A stretch of DNA of 64,000 nucleotides from an uncultured Candidatus Actinomarina sp. (GCA_902555985.1 CACDUI010000004.1:1-64000), one strand, 5' to 3'; shown: positions 41,193 to 51,041, counted from the stretch's first letter. Translations and numbers: made by a program. The notes: generated from the letters alone by a model not told the origin.

Positions 41193-42889
41193 TAGAACTT
41201 AGCTTCAATCTCAATTAACAAGTCACCCTTTTTTACTGGCTGTCCTTTTTCAATATTAAATTTTTTGATTACACCATCAATAGGAGCTGTAATTACATTT
41301 TCCATTTTCATTGCTTCAAGAACAAACAACGAGTCACCTTTTTTCACTTTTTTACCTTGTTTAGTCATAGTGTCCATTATTGTGCCCTGCATTTCTGCAA
41401 AAATTATTCCTGGATTCTTAATATTACCTGTGAGATCCATACCTACTTTTTTAGGGCGTTGAGGAGCTAGCGTTGAGTTAGTCGAGTCATCCAAAGATAT
41501 ATTTACCTTGCTTGGTCTATCAGAGGAAATTTCATCTTCTTCAATCTCACGTATTTCAAAGTTTTCCTCTAAAAACTTTACATGTATCTGACTGTTGATA
41601 AATTCTTTAGTTTTTAAAATATCAATTAATAAATTAATAGTTGTTGGGATACCTCCGATAATATATTCTTCAAGGCATCTAATTCCCTTTGATCTTGCCT
41701 CTTCCCTTGAAACACCCCAAACAATTAATTTTGAAATAAGGTTGTCATAATAGTGGGTAATTTGAGTACCTGTTCTTGCCCATCCATCAATACGCACACC
41801 ATTACCGGTTGGCTCTCTATATTCGGTTATTGTTCCAGGAGTTGGTAGAAAGTTGTTATTTGGATCTTCTGCATTTATTCTAAACTCTATACTGTGCCCT
41901 CTAGGATCAAGCTTATAATCCTCGATAGAGTTACCAAGTGCAATTTTTATTTGTTCTTTGACAAGGTCAAGACCATATCTCATTTCGGTTACTGTATGCT
42001 CTACTTGTAATCGAGTATTCATTTCAAGGAAGTAAAAGTTCTCGTCACTATCAGCAAGGAATTCTACAGTTCCAGCATTTACATAATTCGAACTAGATGC
42101 AATTTTAAGAGTAAACTCTTTTAATTTTTCTCTTCCATATTCAGAAAGCCACCCAGGAGGGCTTTCTTCAATTAACTTCTGATTTCTCCTTTGTAGGGAG
42201 CAATCTCTTTCACCGAGATACAAGACATTACCATACTTATCAGCAAGTATTTGAGTCTCAACATGTCTTGCTGGTTTTATAAATTTTTCAACATAGATTT
42301 GGTCAGATCCAAAATAGGCTTCACTTTCTCGCTTTACAATATCAAAATTTTCAAGAAGTTCTTTTTCATTATGGACAATTCTTAACCCTTTTCCACCACC
42401 ACCATGTGCAGCCTTTAATGCAACAGGATATCCAAAACTTTCTGCATCCTTTATTGCTTCTCTCTGAAATCTTGAGGGTTTTAGCTGTCCTGGTACAGGA
42501 TTAAGTCCAATTTTTGAAACTAATTTTCTTGATTCAATTTTGTCACCCATAGATTTAATGATTTCAGGTTTAGGTCCTACCCAAGTAATCCCTTTTTTTT
42601 CTATAGCTTTTGCAAAATCAGCATTTTCTGCAAGAAATCCATATCCTGGGTGAACTAAGTCTGCATTTGTCTCTTCAGCAGCCTTTACTAATTTTTTTAA
42701 ATTTCTATAACTCTCTGCGGGCAGAGATCCTCCAAGATAATAAGATTCATCAGCTCTTTTTGTATGTAAAGCATCTTCATCTGCATCTGAATAAACCGCA
42801 ATAGTATATAGATCCATTTCTTTGGCAGATCTAATAATTCGTAGAGCTATCTCACCTCTGTTTGCAATCAGGATTCTTTTTTGAGTCAT
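41192..42889 (-). CDS. Acyl-CoA carboxylase biotin carboxylase-BCCP subunit
   Basis: 565 residues in two parts. The biotin carboxylase (about 1-450) has the usual blocks: ILIANRGEIALRI, HPGYGFLAENADFA, the ATP-binding KAAHGGGGKGLRIV, ERDCSLQRRNQK and EMNTRLQVEHTVTE. A linker leads to a biotinyl domain (about 490-565) with EAMKMEN, the biotin lysine being K528. It carboxylates biotin with ATP and bicarbonate. Fused architecture is the actinobacterial acyl-CoA carboxylase type, making malonyl-CoA (or methylmalonyl-CoA) with the PccB-like subunit upstream. Confidence 0.95.
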   Translation of the reverse strand: MTQKRILIANRGEIALRIIRSAKEMDLYTIAVYSDADEDALHTKRADESYYLGGSLPAESYRNLKKLVKAAEETNADLVHPGYGFLAENADFAKAIEKKGITWVGPKPEIIKSMGDKIESRKLVSKIGLNPVPGQLKPSRFQREAIKDAESFGYPVALKAAHGGGGKGLRIVHNEKELLENFDIVKRESEAYFGSDQIYVEKFIKPARHVETQILADKYGNVLYLGERDCSLQRRNQKLIEESPPGWLSEYGREKLKEFTLKIASSSNYVNAGTVEFLADSDENFYFLEMNTRLQVEHTVTEMRYGLDLVKEQIKIALGNSIEDYKLDPRGHSIEFRINAEDPNNNFLPTPGTITEYREPTGNGVRIDGWARTGTQITHYYDNLISKLIVWGVSREEARSKGIRCLEEYIIGGIPTTINLLIDILKTKEFINSQIHVKFLEENFEIREIEEDEISSDRPSKVNISLDDSTNSTLAPQRPKKVGMDLTGNIKNPGIIFAEMQGTIMDTMTKQGKKVKKGDSLFVLEAMKMENVITAPIDGVIKKFNIEKGQPVKKGDLLIEIEAKF

Positions 42890-42891
42890 AT

Positions 42892-43431
42892 TTACTTTAA
42901 TTTAAAAGCCAAGCCCATTGCCAAAATAGACTTAATAGCATCTCCTATCAAAAATGGAACAACTCCAATTGCAAGAGCATTCGAGAGTGAGGTATTTAAA
43001 ATTATCATCAATCCAGAAACGCCTGCAATATAAATAGTTAATGAACCAAGCAGAATGGCCAATATAGGTTTAGCTGCAAAAGCACCTATTACATAAGCTG
43101 CCAGAAAAAATCCTATTATATATCCTATTGTTGGGCTTTTTAAAATTGCAAGACCAGCGACACCAGCAGAGAAAAATGGAAGGCCAGACATGCCAATAAA
43201 TAGATACATTAACATACTAACTGCTCCAAAAGTGCTCCCTAAAATTAGTCCTGATAAAAGCACAACAAATGTTTGACCTGTTATTGGAACTGGCGACATT
43301 GGTATAACAATTCGAACCTGAGCACTAAGAGCAGTTACTATTGCAAAACCTAGGGATAAAAATAAGTTTCTAGCAATGCTTCCTTTTTCTACCCATGCAA
43401 TAGCAATATTTTTAGAGGGGTATGTTTCCAT
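42892..43431 (-). CDS. bioY: BioY biotin transporter (ECF S-component type)
   Basis: 179 residues, about six membrane helices, with the BioY signature VRIVIPMSPVPITGQTFVVLLSGLILG. It imports biotin, alone or with an ECF energising module; none is seen in this window. It sits between two biotin-enzyme subunits and overlaps the carboxyltransferase gene by 20 bp, so biotin uptake is expressed with the enzymes that need it. The 5' end lies within the carboxyltransferase frame. Confidence 0.92.
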   Translation of the reverse strand: METYPSKNIAIAWVEKGSIARNLFLSLGFAIVTALSAQVRIVIPMSPVPITGQTFVVLLSGLILGSTFGAVSMLMYLFIGMSGLPFFSAGVAGLAILKSPTIGYIIGFFLAAYVIGAFAAKPILAILLGSLTIYIAGVSGLMIILNTSLSNALAIGVVPFLIGDAIKSILAMGLAFKLK

Positions 43432-44905
43432 GTTTATCTCCTAACTCTCCTTTATTAACCAAGTCTTTAAAAGAGTCAATAATAACCTTCCTTGTCTCAC
43501 TTGGTTTTATAATATTGTCAATTAATCCTAATTGTGCAGCAATATCAGGATTACTAAATTTATCATTATATTCTGTTACTAATTTTGATTTAAGTTCGTC
43601 TTTATTGTCAGCTGTAGCTATTTCTTTTTTGTGTATTATGTCAACTGCTCCTTCAGCACCCATTACTGCAATTTCACCACTTGGCCATGCAAATAATTTA
43701 TCTGCGCCAAGACCTATTGAGTCCATGACAATATAAGCTCCTCCGTATGCTTTTCTAATAACCACACAGACTCTTGGAACAGTTGCTTCCGAGTATGCGT
43801 ACAAAAGTTTCGCACCGCTTCTGATAATTCCTCCGTGTTCCTGTTCAACTCCTGGTAAAAATCCAGGAACATCAACCAAAGTTAGAATAGGTATATTAAA
43901 TGCGTCACAAAATCTGACAAACCTTGCTGCTTTTTCTGAAGCCTTAATATCTAGAACGCCTGCTAGTTCCATAGGCTGGTTAGCCACTATTCCAATTGTA
44001 TTTCCATTTACTCTTGCAAATGTTGTAATAATGTTGAGTGCATAGTTACTTTGAATTGGATAGTGCTCTCCATCATCAGAAATGTCTGATATTATTTTCG
44101 CCATATCATATGGCTGATTTCTATTTTCTGGAATGAAATTATCTAATGATTCTATTGCTCTTGAAGATTCATCTTCAGTAATGAATACAGGTGGTTTTTG
44201 AGATGAAGATTGCGGTAGGAAGCTCATAAGATAGCGAATCTCCTCAAATGCTTGTTCTTCAGATTCACATATCTGATGTGATACGCCTGATTTTGTACCG
44301 TGCGCTTCTATTCCACCTAACTCTTCATAAGAAACATCTTCACCGGTTACAGTTTTAACTACAGCAGGTCCTGTCACATAAAGTTGTCCTATATCCTTTA
44401 CTTGAAAAATAAAGTCAGTCAGTGCCGGACTATAAACTGCTCCACCTGCAGAAGGACCGACGATTACAGAAATTTGTGGAATTTTTCCCGACGCTTCAAC
44501 ATTCTTTTTAAAAATTTGAGCATATCCATATAAAGAAGAGATTCCTTCCTGAATTCTTGCGCCACCAGAGTCTTTTACTCCAATAATTGGTGCCCTAGCC
44601 TCTAGTGCGTGGTCCATTAATTTTAGAATTTTTTTAGCTACAACCTCACCTAAACTTCCTCCCATGACGGAAAAGTCTTCACTATATACAAACACTGGAC
44701 GTCCATGAATAGTGCCTGTTCCAGTTACAACTGCTTCGCCATCAGGGTTTTCTTCTGAAGTAACATGTTGGTCTATTTCGCTAAAAGACCCCTTGTCCAG
44801 TAGTAAATTTAACCTTTCATAAGCTGTTAATTTTCCTTTTGGGTGCTGAATTTTCTTAGCTTTTTCATTACGATTCTCAGCTAAATTATCGTCTGACATG
44901 CCCAT
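43412..44905 (-). CDS. Acyl-CoA carboxylase carboxyltransferase beta subunit (AccD/PccB type)
   Basis: 497 residues with the crotonase-like double domain of PccB/AccD: RLNLLLDKGSF, VYSEDFSVMGGSLGE, KDSGGARIQEGISSL, VGPSAGGAVYSPALTDF, and in the second half VDVPGFLPGVEQEHGGIIR and RKAYGGAYIVMDS. It transfers the carboxyl from biotin to acetyl- or propionyl-CoA. First gene of the fatty-acid operon, divergent from the biotin ligase gene. Substrate cannot be fixed by eye; context favours malonyl-CoA supply. Confidence 0.94.
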   Translation of the reverse strand: MGMSDDNLAENRNEKAKKIQHPKGKLTAYERLNLLLDKGSFSEIDQHVTSEENPDGEAVVTGTGTIHGRPVFVYSEDFSVMGGSLGEVVAKKILKLMDHALEARAPIIGVKDSGGARIQEGISSLYGYAQIFKKNVEASGKIPQISVIVGPSAGGAVYSPALTDFIFQVKDIGQLYVTGPAVVKTVTGEDVSYEELGGIEAHGTKSGVSHQICESEEQAFEEIRYLMSFLPQSSSQKPPVFITEDESSRAIESLDNFIPENRNQPYDMAKIISDISDDGEHYPIQSNYALNIITTFARVNGNTIGIVANQPMELAGVLDIKASEKAARFVRFCDAFNIPILTLVDVPGFLPGVEQEHGGIIRSGAKLLYAYSEATVPRVCVVIRKAYGGAYIVMDSIGLGADKLFAWPSGEIAVMGAEGAVDIIHKKEIATADNKDELKSKLVTEYNDKFSNPDIAAQLGLIDNIIKPSETRKVIIDSFKDLVNKGELGDKHGNIPL

Positions 44906-44964
44906 CTTTCCTGTTTATTGTTAATGTATGTATTTGACCTATATATATGTAAAGAAGTAACACT
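44906..44964. promoter_or_regulatory. Divergent promoter region for the carboxylase operon and biotin ligase
   Basis: A 59-bp gap between two outward genes; it must hold both promoters. TATATATATG (44940-44949) is a likely -10 zone for birA. No BirA-type palindromic operator is evident, in keeping with a ligase lacking a DNA-binding domain. Confidence 0.45.
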
Positions 44965-45621
44965 GTGAAAACCTTTTTTTTTGAATCCATTTACAATACA
45001 CAGGAATTTGCACTAAGTGAATTATCAAGTGAACCGATTCTTGTAATTAGCTATTCTCAGGAAAAAGGCAAAGGTACATCAAACAGAACCTGGCTAAATG
45101 CAGATCAAGCATTGGCGTGCTCTCTTGCAGTCAAACAAGAAGATATAAAACTAAAACACACACTTATTCCGCTTCTTTCTGGCTACTTATTTACAGAGAT
45201 ACTTAAAGATACAAAGCTCAGCTTGAAGTGGCCGAATGATATTGTTTTAAATAATTTAAAAGTTGGAGGAGTACTTGTTGAGAAATCTAAAAACAGTATT
45301 TGTATTGGAATGGGAATAAATTATTTTTGGGAGAAACCAGAAATACCTGGAGCTGGTTCAATCTTTGCTAAAAAGCAGGAAGATGCATTAATTAATTCAC
45401 ATGCAGAAAAATGGGCGAGTGACGTCCTCTCCTCACTTGCTAATAAAAATTTTAATTTAGGAGGATACAAAAAAAAATTACAAACGCTTGGAAAAATTGT
45501 GGAGTATCCCGAAGGTAGAGGATGGGCTGAAGATATAAATGAGGATGGATCTCTTAAAGTAAAATCAACTAATGGAGAATATATTAATTTAACCTCACCC
45601 TTAATTTCCGAAGTAAATTAG
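44965..45621 (+). CDS. birA: Biotin-protein ligase (monofunctional, no HTH)
   Basis: 218 residues from GTG at 44965. The catalytic domain is present: EKGKGTSNRTW (the biotinyl-AMP loop, GRGRxxR in most), LKWPNDIVLNNLKVGGVLVE, and GMGINYFW. There is no N-terminal helix-turn-helix, so it cannot be a BirA-type repressor. It attaches biotin to K528 of the neighbouring carboxylase. Divergent from the operon of its substrate. Confidence 0.9.
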   Translation: MKTFFFESIYNTQEFALSELSSEPILVISYSQEKGKGTSNRTWLNADQALACSLAVKQEDIKLKHTLIPLLSGYLFTEILKDTKLSLKWPNDIVLNNLKVGGVLVEKSKNSICIGMGINYFWEKPEIPGAGSIFAKKQEDALINSHAEKWASDVLSSLANKNFNLGGYKKKLQTLGKIVEYPEGRGWAEDINEDGSLKVKSTNGEYINLTSPLISEVN

Positions 45622-45642
45622 TTATTATTAAACAGGAGATAA

Positions 45643-47733
45643 ATGAAACAGCTTGTAGTTGAAAAAAACAATCCAACACCTATTTTATGGGATACTCCTA
45701 TTCCTAATCCAGCACCAGGTGAGGTGCTTATCAAAAATCATTATTCAGTAGTTTCCTCAGGAACAGAGTTAGCTGCTATTGAAGTAGCAAATACCTCAGT
45801 CACAGATAAGTTTCAAAATAGTTCAAATATTGAAAAAGGATTAGATCTTTTAAAGAAGGAGGGCTTTCGTTCAGTCTGGAATGCTGTATTTCCAAAAAAT
45901 CTCCTTCCAATTCAACTTGGGTATAGTGCTGCAGGGGAAGTTGTTAAGGTTGGCAAAGGTGTTAGTGGCTACCATGTTGGTGATAAAGTTGTTTCTAATG
46001 GGGGCCATGCTGAATATGTTGTTGTCAGTGAAAATTTATGCAGTCGAATTGATGAAAACACAGACATCAAAGAAGCAGCTTTCACTGTCTTGGGAAGTAT
46101 TGCCTTGCACGGTATTAGATTATCTGACACAACCCTTGGCTCAAAAGTAGTTGTTATAGGACTTGGTGTTATAGGACAATTAGTTTGTAAGCTCGCCGAA
46201 GTACAAGGTTCAGAAGTAATTGGAATTGATCCCGATCCTGAAAGATCTAAAAATAATGATAACTTTTTTACTTCTGCTGATGAAGTTGAACTGATCGATG
46301 TTGATACTGTAATTATTACTGCTGCGTCAAGCAGCAATGAACCCATAGAACTAGCTACAAAAATTGCTCGCAATAAAGCAAAAATTGTTGTTGTAGGAGA
46401 TATTCCCTTAAATATTTCTAGAAATGATTTTTATTATAAAGAACTAGAACTTGTTGTTTCTAAGTCTTACGGGCCTGGAAGATACGATAAGCAATACGAA
46501 GTTCTTGGAAATGATTATCCAATTGAATATGTTCGATGGACCGAAAATAGAAATTTTGAGGCATTTACAAAACTTCTCTCACAAAAACAAATTCATTTGC
46601 TGGACTTAGTATCAGAAGAGATAGCATTTGATGATGCACCAAGTGTTTATGAAAAATTTGATGACGAGATTAAGCCATTATCAATAATGCTTAGATATAA
46701 CATTGATACTGAACCAAAAATTGAAATGGTAACCAATTTACCACCAGAACCTAGAACATCAAAGGTAAATGTAGGAATATTGGGAGCAGGAAATTTTGCA
46801 ATTACAACAATAATGCCAGTTCTAAAAGAGCTGAAAAAAGAATGTAAAGTTCTTGGGATAGCATCGTCAAAGGGCTTAAGTGCAGAATCGCTTGCTAAAA
46901 ACTTTAAAATTAAAAATAAATACTCTACTGAAGAAGAAATATTAAATGCTGAAGAAATAGATGCGGTACTTATACTAACACCCCACTTCAACCATTCAGA
47001 TTTAGTAATAAAAGCATTAAATAAAGGAAAAGCTGTTTATGTTGAAAAACCATTAGCCCTAGACCTGCAATCAATTACTGATATTGAAGAAAGTATTTAT
47101 AGTTCTGAAAATCCAAAATTATTTATTGGATTTAATAGACGATTTTCAAAATCAGTTCAATTAATTAAACAAAAGTTAATTAATACCCCAGCAAAAAGTA
47201 TAAATCTACGATTTAGTGTTCCACCACTCGACAGTGATCATTGGACAAATATAAAGGAAATTGGTGGGGGAAGAATTGTTGGTGAGGCAGTGCACGGTAT
47301 TGACTTAGCTTGTTATCTATTTGATTCACTTCCTCAAAGCATCGCAGCATCTGCTCCAATTGATAAAACAAATAATTTGGTTAAAGATAATCAAGTTTTC
47401 TTAAATATTAATTTTGCAAACGGTTCTCATGCTTCTCTACAGTATTTTTCTGAAACAAATCGAATATTAAGTAAAGAACGATTAGAAGTTCATGGCGGAG
47501 GTAACTCGTACATTCTCGAAGATTATAGAATGTTAAGGTTTCTAGAAGGTTCACAGGATAGAAGTAAAACATTTTCATCAGGCAAAGGACACAAAGAATC
47601 TCTGACCATTTTTTTTGATTATGTAAGAGGTAAATCACAAAATCCTTTTACTTGGGAGGAAATTAAAGCTGTTTCAAAAGCAGCAATTATTGCTCAAGAG
47701 CATATTAATTCAGGACAGCAGCACACCGTTTAA
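45643..47733 (+). CDS. Bi-domain oxidoreductase: zinc-type alcohol dehydrogenase fused to Gfo/Idh/MocA
   Basis: 696 residues in two enzyme units. Residues 1-350 are a medium-chain dehydrogenase with a Rossmann site VVVIGLGVIGQLVCKLA, but with few Cys/His for zinc. From about 374 a Gfo/Idh/MocA dehydrogenase follows: VGILGAGNFAITTIMPVL, and the family motif EKPLAL. The fusion is known from bacterial polysaccharide and sugar-nucleotide clusters. The substrate is unknown. A Shine-Dalgarno AGGAG precedes the ATG. No other polysaccharide gene is next to it here. Confidence 0.88.
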   Translation: MKQLVVEKNNPTPILWDTPIPNPAPGEVLIKNHYSVVSSGTELAAIEVANTSVTDKFQNSSNIEKGLDLLKKEGFRSVWNAVFPKNLLPIQLGYSAAGEVVKVGKGVSGYHVGDKVVSNGGHAEYVVVSENLCSRIDENTDIKEAAFTVLGSIALHGIRLSDTTLGSKVVVIGLGVIGQLVCKLAEVQGSEVIGIDPDPERSKNNDNFFTSADEVELIDVDTVIITAASSSNEPIELATKIARNKAKIVVVGDIPLNISRNDFYYKELELVVSKSYGPGRYDKQYEVLGNDYPIEYVRWTENRNFEAFTKLLSQKQIHLLDLVSEEIAFDDAPSVYEKFDDEIKPLSIMLRYNIDTEPKIEMVTNLPPEPRTSKVNVGILGAGNFAITTIMPVLKELKKECKVLGIASSKGLSAESLAKNFKIKNKYSTEEEILNAEEIDAVLILTPHFNHSDLVIKALNKGKAVYVEKPLALDLQSITDIEESIYSSENPKLFIGFNRRFSKSVQLIKQKLINTPAKSINLRFSVPPLDSDHWTNIKEIGGGRIVGEAVHGIDLACYLFDSLPQSIAASAPIDKTNNLVKDNQVFLNINFANGSHASLQYFSETNRILSKERLEVHGGGNSYILEDYRMLRFLEGSQDRSKTFSSGKGHKESLTIFFDYVRGKSQNPFTWEEIKAVSKAAIIAQEHINSGQQHTV

Positions 47734-47767
47734 AAAATCTTATTAATATAAAAATAAAGAACTAGAA

Positions 47768-50700
47768 GTGAAAAAGTTAAAAGTTTTAATTATTGTTTTA
47801 TCACTCATTGCCTCTGCATGTGGTGGTTCTGATAATAACGTAGAAACATCTGTAGATACAACAACCTCAACCTCAACCTCTACAACAACTACATTGGTGG
47901 CTGAACCAGATATTGGTGAGGTAGTTGATGAAGCATCATTAGTTATACCTCCAATTTTGTTAAAGCCTTTAATTGGTGCAACAGGGGTTTTAACTAATGC
48001 CACGGAGGACTGGGAAGTGCTTTCAGCGATTACTCCATTAGAGATGGGTGTAAAAATTAGAACAGGAGATGATGCTACGGCCCAAATGTCTTTTGAAGAT
48101 GGCTCATCTTTATTAATGGGGGGTAATTCAGTTATTAATGTTAGAAGTTTTGATTATGATGAGGAAGCGAAATCTAGAGTACTAATTGTTGACTTAATTT
48201 CAGGAAGTGTTGCATATGATATTTTTAGTGACGGTTTAAGCGCTTCTTTAGCAAAAATAGTTACTCCAACATCTGAGCTATCAGTTCACGGAACAGAGGG
48301 TGTATTTGGATATGATGTAGCCACACTATCAGCTTCAAGTACTGTTCTTGAGGGTGGTGAAAATAGTGATGATGCAGTTTTTAGTGAGTTGTTACCAAGC
48401 GAGGATGGAACGCCAGTTCTAGTTGCAGTTTCACAAACTGCAGGCACAGAACTTGGAAGTGGCACTACAGGTGGTTCCGGCTGGACAGATGAAGACTCAT
48501 CTACAGTTGCACTTATAGTTGATGAGTTCGTTTCTAATATGGAAGGCGAATGCAGTTATACATGTAAAGCAGAAACTCAAGAAAATTTATCAGATGGAGT
48601 AGAAGACTTAACTGCTGATGTTGCTGCAAATGCAGTATTTACAGATACAGATTCAAAAAGAATGGACTTAGCACAGACTTTATTAGTTGCTGCAGGTGCA
48701 CCAAAAGATTTAACAGATTCTGTAGAAGTGTTAGCGACCGCAGTAGAGGAAGTTGCAGTTCCTGAATCAGAAGTCAAAGAGTTCATCGATGCAAATTGGC
48801 AAGAAGCTCCAGAGGATGGCCAATTGCAAGAATTACCTCCAATGTCTGAATTTTTTGGAACTTTTGCTGATGCTGCATCAGTACATGAAAATGAAACATT
48901 TGAGGATTTAGGATTTGATCATAATCAAGGCAATAATTTCAGATCACAACATGGCATGATGCAATTTATTTCAGCAGATACCAATGCTGTTAATGAGTTA
49001 GCACAGTCTGGGGATATGGCATCAGCCATGGCGTTAGCTGCATCAAATATGTTTGTAAATGCAGGCCAAGATGAGTTTGTTGAGGGAACATACTGTGCAG
49101 ATAATCCAGAAGACCCTGAGTGTGCTGCTGGGGCACCACCACCAGATTTTCTTGCACAAGCTTTTGCAGGCAATCATTTTGTTGAGGACATGGTTCAAGA
49201 TATGGGTTTTGAATACACCTTTACTGAGAACAATATAAAGCCTGGATATTGTGATGAACAACCATGGCTACCTGAGTGTGCAGATGGTCCACAATATGTT
49301 GGGGAGGCTTTTGAGGAAGGTGGAGCCTATTGTGATGCAAATCCTGAGAATTGTGAAGAAGGAGGTCTAAAGCCAGGTAATAATTTCTTTGGAGCGGCTC
49401 CACTAGATGACTCTTTTTGTGCTGACAATCCCGAATCTCCTGAGTGTAAAGGTGGAAATGCTCAAGCGGTTTATACATTTTTCCACGTATATGATGAAGA
49501 GGTTTTAGGAGATGAATGGGAACCAGTTGATTGTAACGAGTATCCAGATGATCCTATGTGTAGCGGTCAAGGTGATTTTTTCCATGAACATGTAGGAGAG
49601 GCAACAGGGCTTGCGTTAGATCGTGATGATATGTTTGATATATATGGTGGTCCTCAAGAATTACTAGGCCCCCCAGATGAATTCTGTAATGAAAATCCCG
49701 AAGCTCCTGAGTGCTCACCAGATTTTAAACCAGCTGATATTTATTCAGGTGGTGAATATGTAGCTCCAGGTTATTGTGATGAAACTCCTGATGCACCTGA
49801 GTGTGATTCTAATTTTGGTCAAGGCGGAGGACTTCAAGGCCCATTAACTGGAGGTTTACTAGCACAATACGCAGCTCCTGATCCAAATGCGCGTGCAGGC
49901 GAAAAGCCAGGTTTTTGTACAGAAGATCCAAACCATCCAGAATGTTTTAGGGATTATTATGGAGAGGAAAATTTAGATACAGGAGAATTTTTAGATAACC
50001 TATTTAGTGATGAATCATATGTTGACTTAGCACAACAAGGTGTTTTTTATGATTCAATAGATGGTGCTGGAGATTTAGCTGAAAATCGTTATGGTAACCA
50101 TAATGACTATTTAGTAGTAGATTGTACGATTCCTGAGAATCAAAGTGAACCAGCATGTTCTTCAGATTTTGACTCAGGGCAGCCAAGCTTATTCACTGGT
50201 GGCAATGAAGGAACAGAGCAATTTGAAGCTTTTAATCCTGAAGACTTAGTCACTCTCTGTGAGGAGAACCCTCAAGATCCTTTATGTTTTGCTCAACAAC
50301 CAGGAGGAAATGCCCCTATTCAGGGCGAAGCATTTGGTAGCTCTCCTGAAGGTAATCGTCCAGAAGGAGAAGCGAATACTGGTGGATTTTGGGGAAATGC
50401 AGAAAAAGCTGAAGAATTCAAAAATCAATCAGAAAGTTATGTTGAATTTGCAGGGACTTATTGTGATGAAAACCCAGATGACCCCTCTTGTTCACAGATA
50501 GCACCTCCACTACCACAGAACGGAATTATTCAAGATCAAGATTGTGCAGATAACCCTTATGCACCAGGTTGTCCACAAAGTGGTGGACAAGAAGGTCAGT
50601 CTCCTCCACCTGAAGGTGAAGACTATAATCCACCACCTGGTGATGGAGATATGCCACCTGAAGGAGAAGACATGCCACCACCTGGGGGTTATCAAGATCA

Positions 50701-51010
50701 AGAAGATTGTGCAGATAACCCTTATGCACCAGGTTGCCAGCCTAGTGAAGGAGACATGCCACCTGAAGGTGAAGGCTATAATCCACCACCTGGAGGAGAA
50801 GGTATGCCACCTGAAGGTGAAGGCTATAATCCACCACCTGAAGGTGAAGGCTATAATCCACCACCTGGAGAAGAGGGACCACCATCTGGAGGAGAAGGTA
50901 TGCCACCTGAAGGTGAAGGCTATAATCCACCACCTGAAGAAGAGGGACCACCATCTGAAGGAGAAGGTATGCCACCTGGAGAAGAGGGACCACCACCTGG
51001 AGACCCATAA
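47768..51010 (+). CDS. FecR-domain lipoprotein with Cys-Pro repeats and Pro-Gly-Glu tail (1080 aa)
   Basis: From GTG at 47768. Signal ending LIASAC (Cys18) and a Thr-rich linker lead to a FecR-like domain (about 75-195: GVKIRTGDDATAQMSFEDGS, SVHGTEGVFGYD). From residue 440 on come about thirteen repeats of the form C-x3-P-x2-P-x-C, such as CADNPEDPEC and CDETPDAPEC; two are degenerate. The last 160 residues are a low-complexity Pro/Gly/Glu array (units like GEGYNPPPEGEG). Each repeat could be a small disulfide loop or calcium-binding turn. FecR domains usually sense or bind at the cell envelope. Overall function unknown. Confidence 0.72.
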   Translation: MKKLKVLIIVLSLIASACGGSDNNVETSVDTTTSTSTSTTTTLVAEPDIGEVVDEASLVIPPILLKPLIGATGVLTNATEDWEVLSAITPLEMGVKIRTGDDATAQMSFEDGSSLLMGGNSVINVRSFDYDEEAKSRVLIVDLISGSVAYDIFSDGLSASLAKIVTPTSELSVHGTEGVFGYDVATLSASSTVLEGGENSDDAVFSELLPSEDGTPVLVAVSQTAGTELGSGTTGGSGWTDEDSSTVALIVDEFVSNMEGECSYTCKAETQENLSDGVEDLTADVAANAVFTDTDSKRMDLAQTLLVAAGAPKDLTDSVEVLATAVEEVAVPESEVKEFIDANWQEAPEDGQLQELPPMSEFFGTFADAASVHENETFEDLGFDHNQGNNFRSQHGMMQFISADTNAVNELAQSGDMASAMALAASNMFVNAGQDEFVEGTYCADNPEDPECAAGAPPPDFLAQAFAGNHFVEDMVQDMGFEYTFTENNIKPGYCDEQPWLPECADGPQYVGEAFEEGGAYCDANPENCEEGGLKPGNNFFGAAPLDDSFCADNPESPECKGGNAQAVYTFFHVYDEEVLGDEWEPVDCNEYPDDPMCSGQGDFFHEHVGEATGLALDRDDMFDIYGGPQELLGPPDEFCNENPEAPECSPDFKPADIYSGGEYVAPGYCDETPDAPECDSNFGQGGGLQGPLTGGLLAQYAAPDPNARAGEKPGFCTEDPNHPECFRDYYGEENLDTGEFLDNLFSDESYVDLAQQGVFYDSIDGAGDLAENRYGNHNDYLVVDCTIPENQSEPACSSDFDSGQPSLFTGGNEGTEQFEAFNPEDLVTLCEENPQDPLCFAQQPGGNAPIQGEAFGSSPEGNRPEGEANTGGFWGNAEKAEEFKNQSESYVEFAGTYCDENPDDPSCSQIAPPLPQNGIIQDQDCADNPYAPGCPQSGGQEGQSPPPEGEDYNPPPGDGDMPPEGEDMPPPGGYQDQEDCADNPYAPGCQPSEGDMPPEGEGYNPPPGGEGMPPEGEGYNPPPEGEGYNPPPGEEGPPSGGEGMPPEGEGYNPPPEEEGPPSEGEGMPPGEEGPPPGDP
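50521..51008 (+). repeat. In-frame tandem repeat array encoding the Pro-Gly-Glu tail
   Basis: Short units such as CCACCTGAAGGTGAAGGC and CCACCACCTG recur about a dozen times, mixed with GGAGAAGAGGGACC variants; two longer units begin GATTGTGCAGATAACC (50539 and 50705). All are in frame with the lipoprotein gene. It is coding repeat, prone to length change by slippage, not a CRISPR array. Confidence 0.8.
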
Positions 51011-51041
51011 TATCTTTCGGAAATTGTTTTGGGTTTTAGAG

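Noticed and set aside
50521-51008. CRISPR-like array of short repeats
   Set aside because: Units are of unequal length, have no unique spacers and stay in frame with a long lipoprotein gene; coding repeat.
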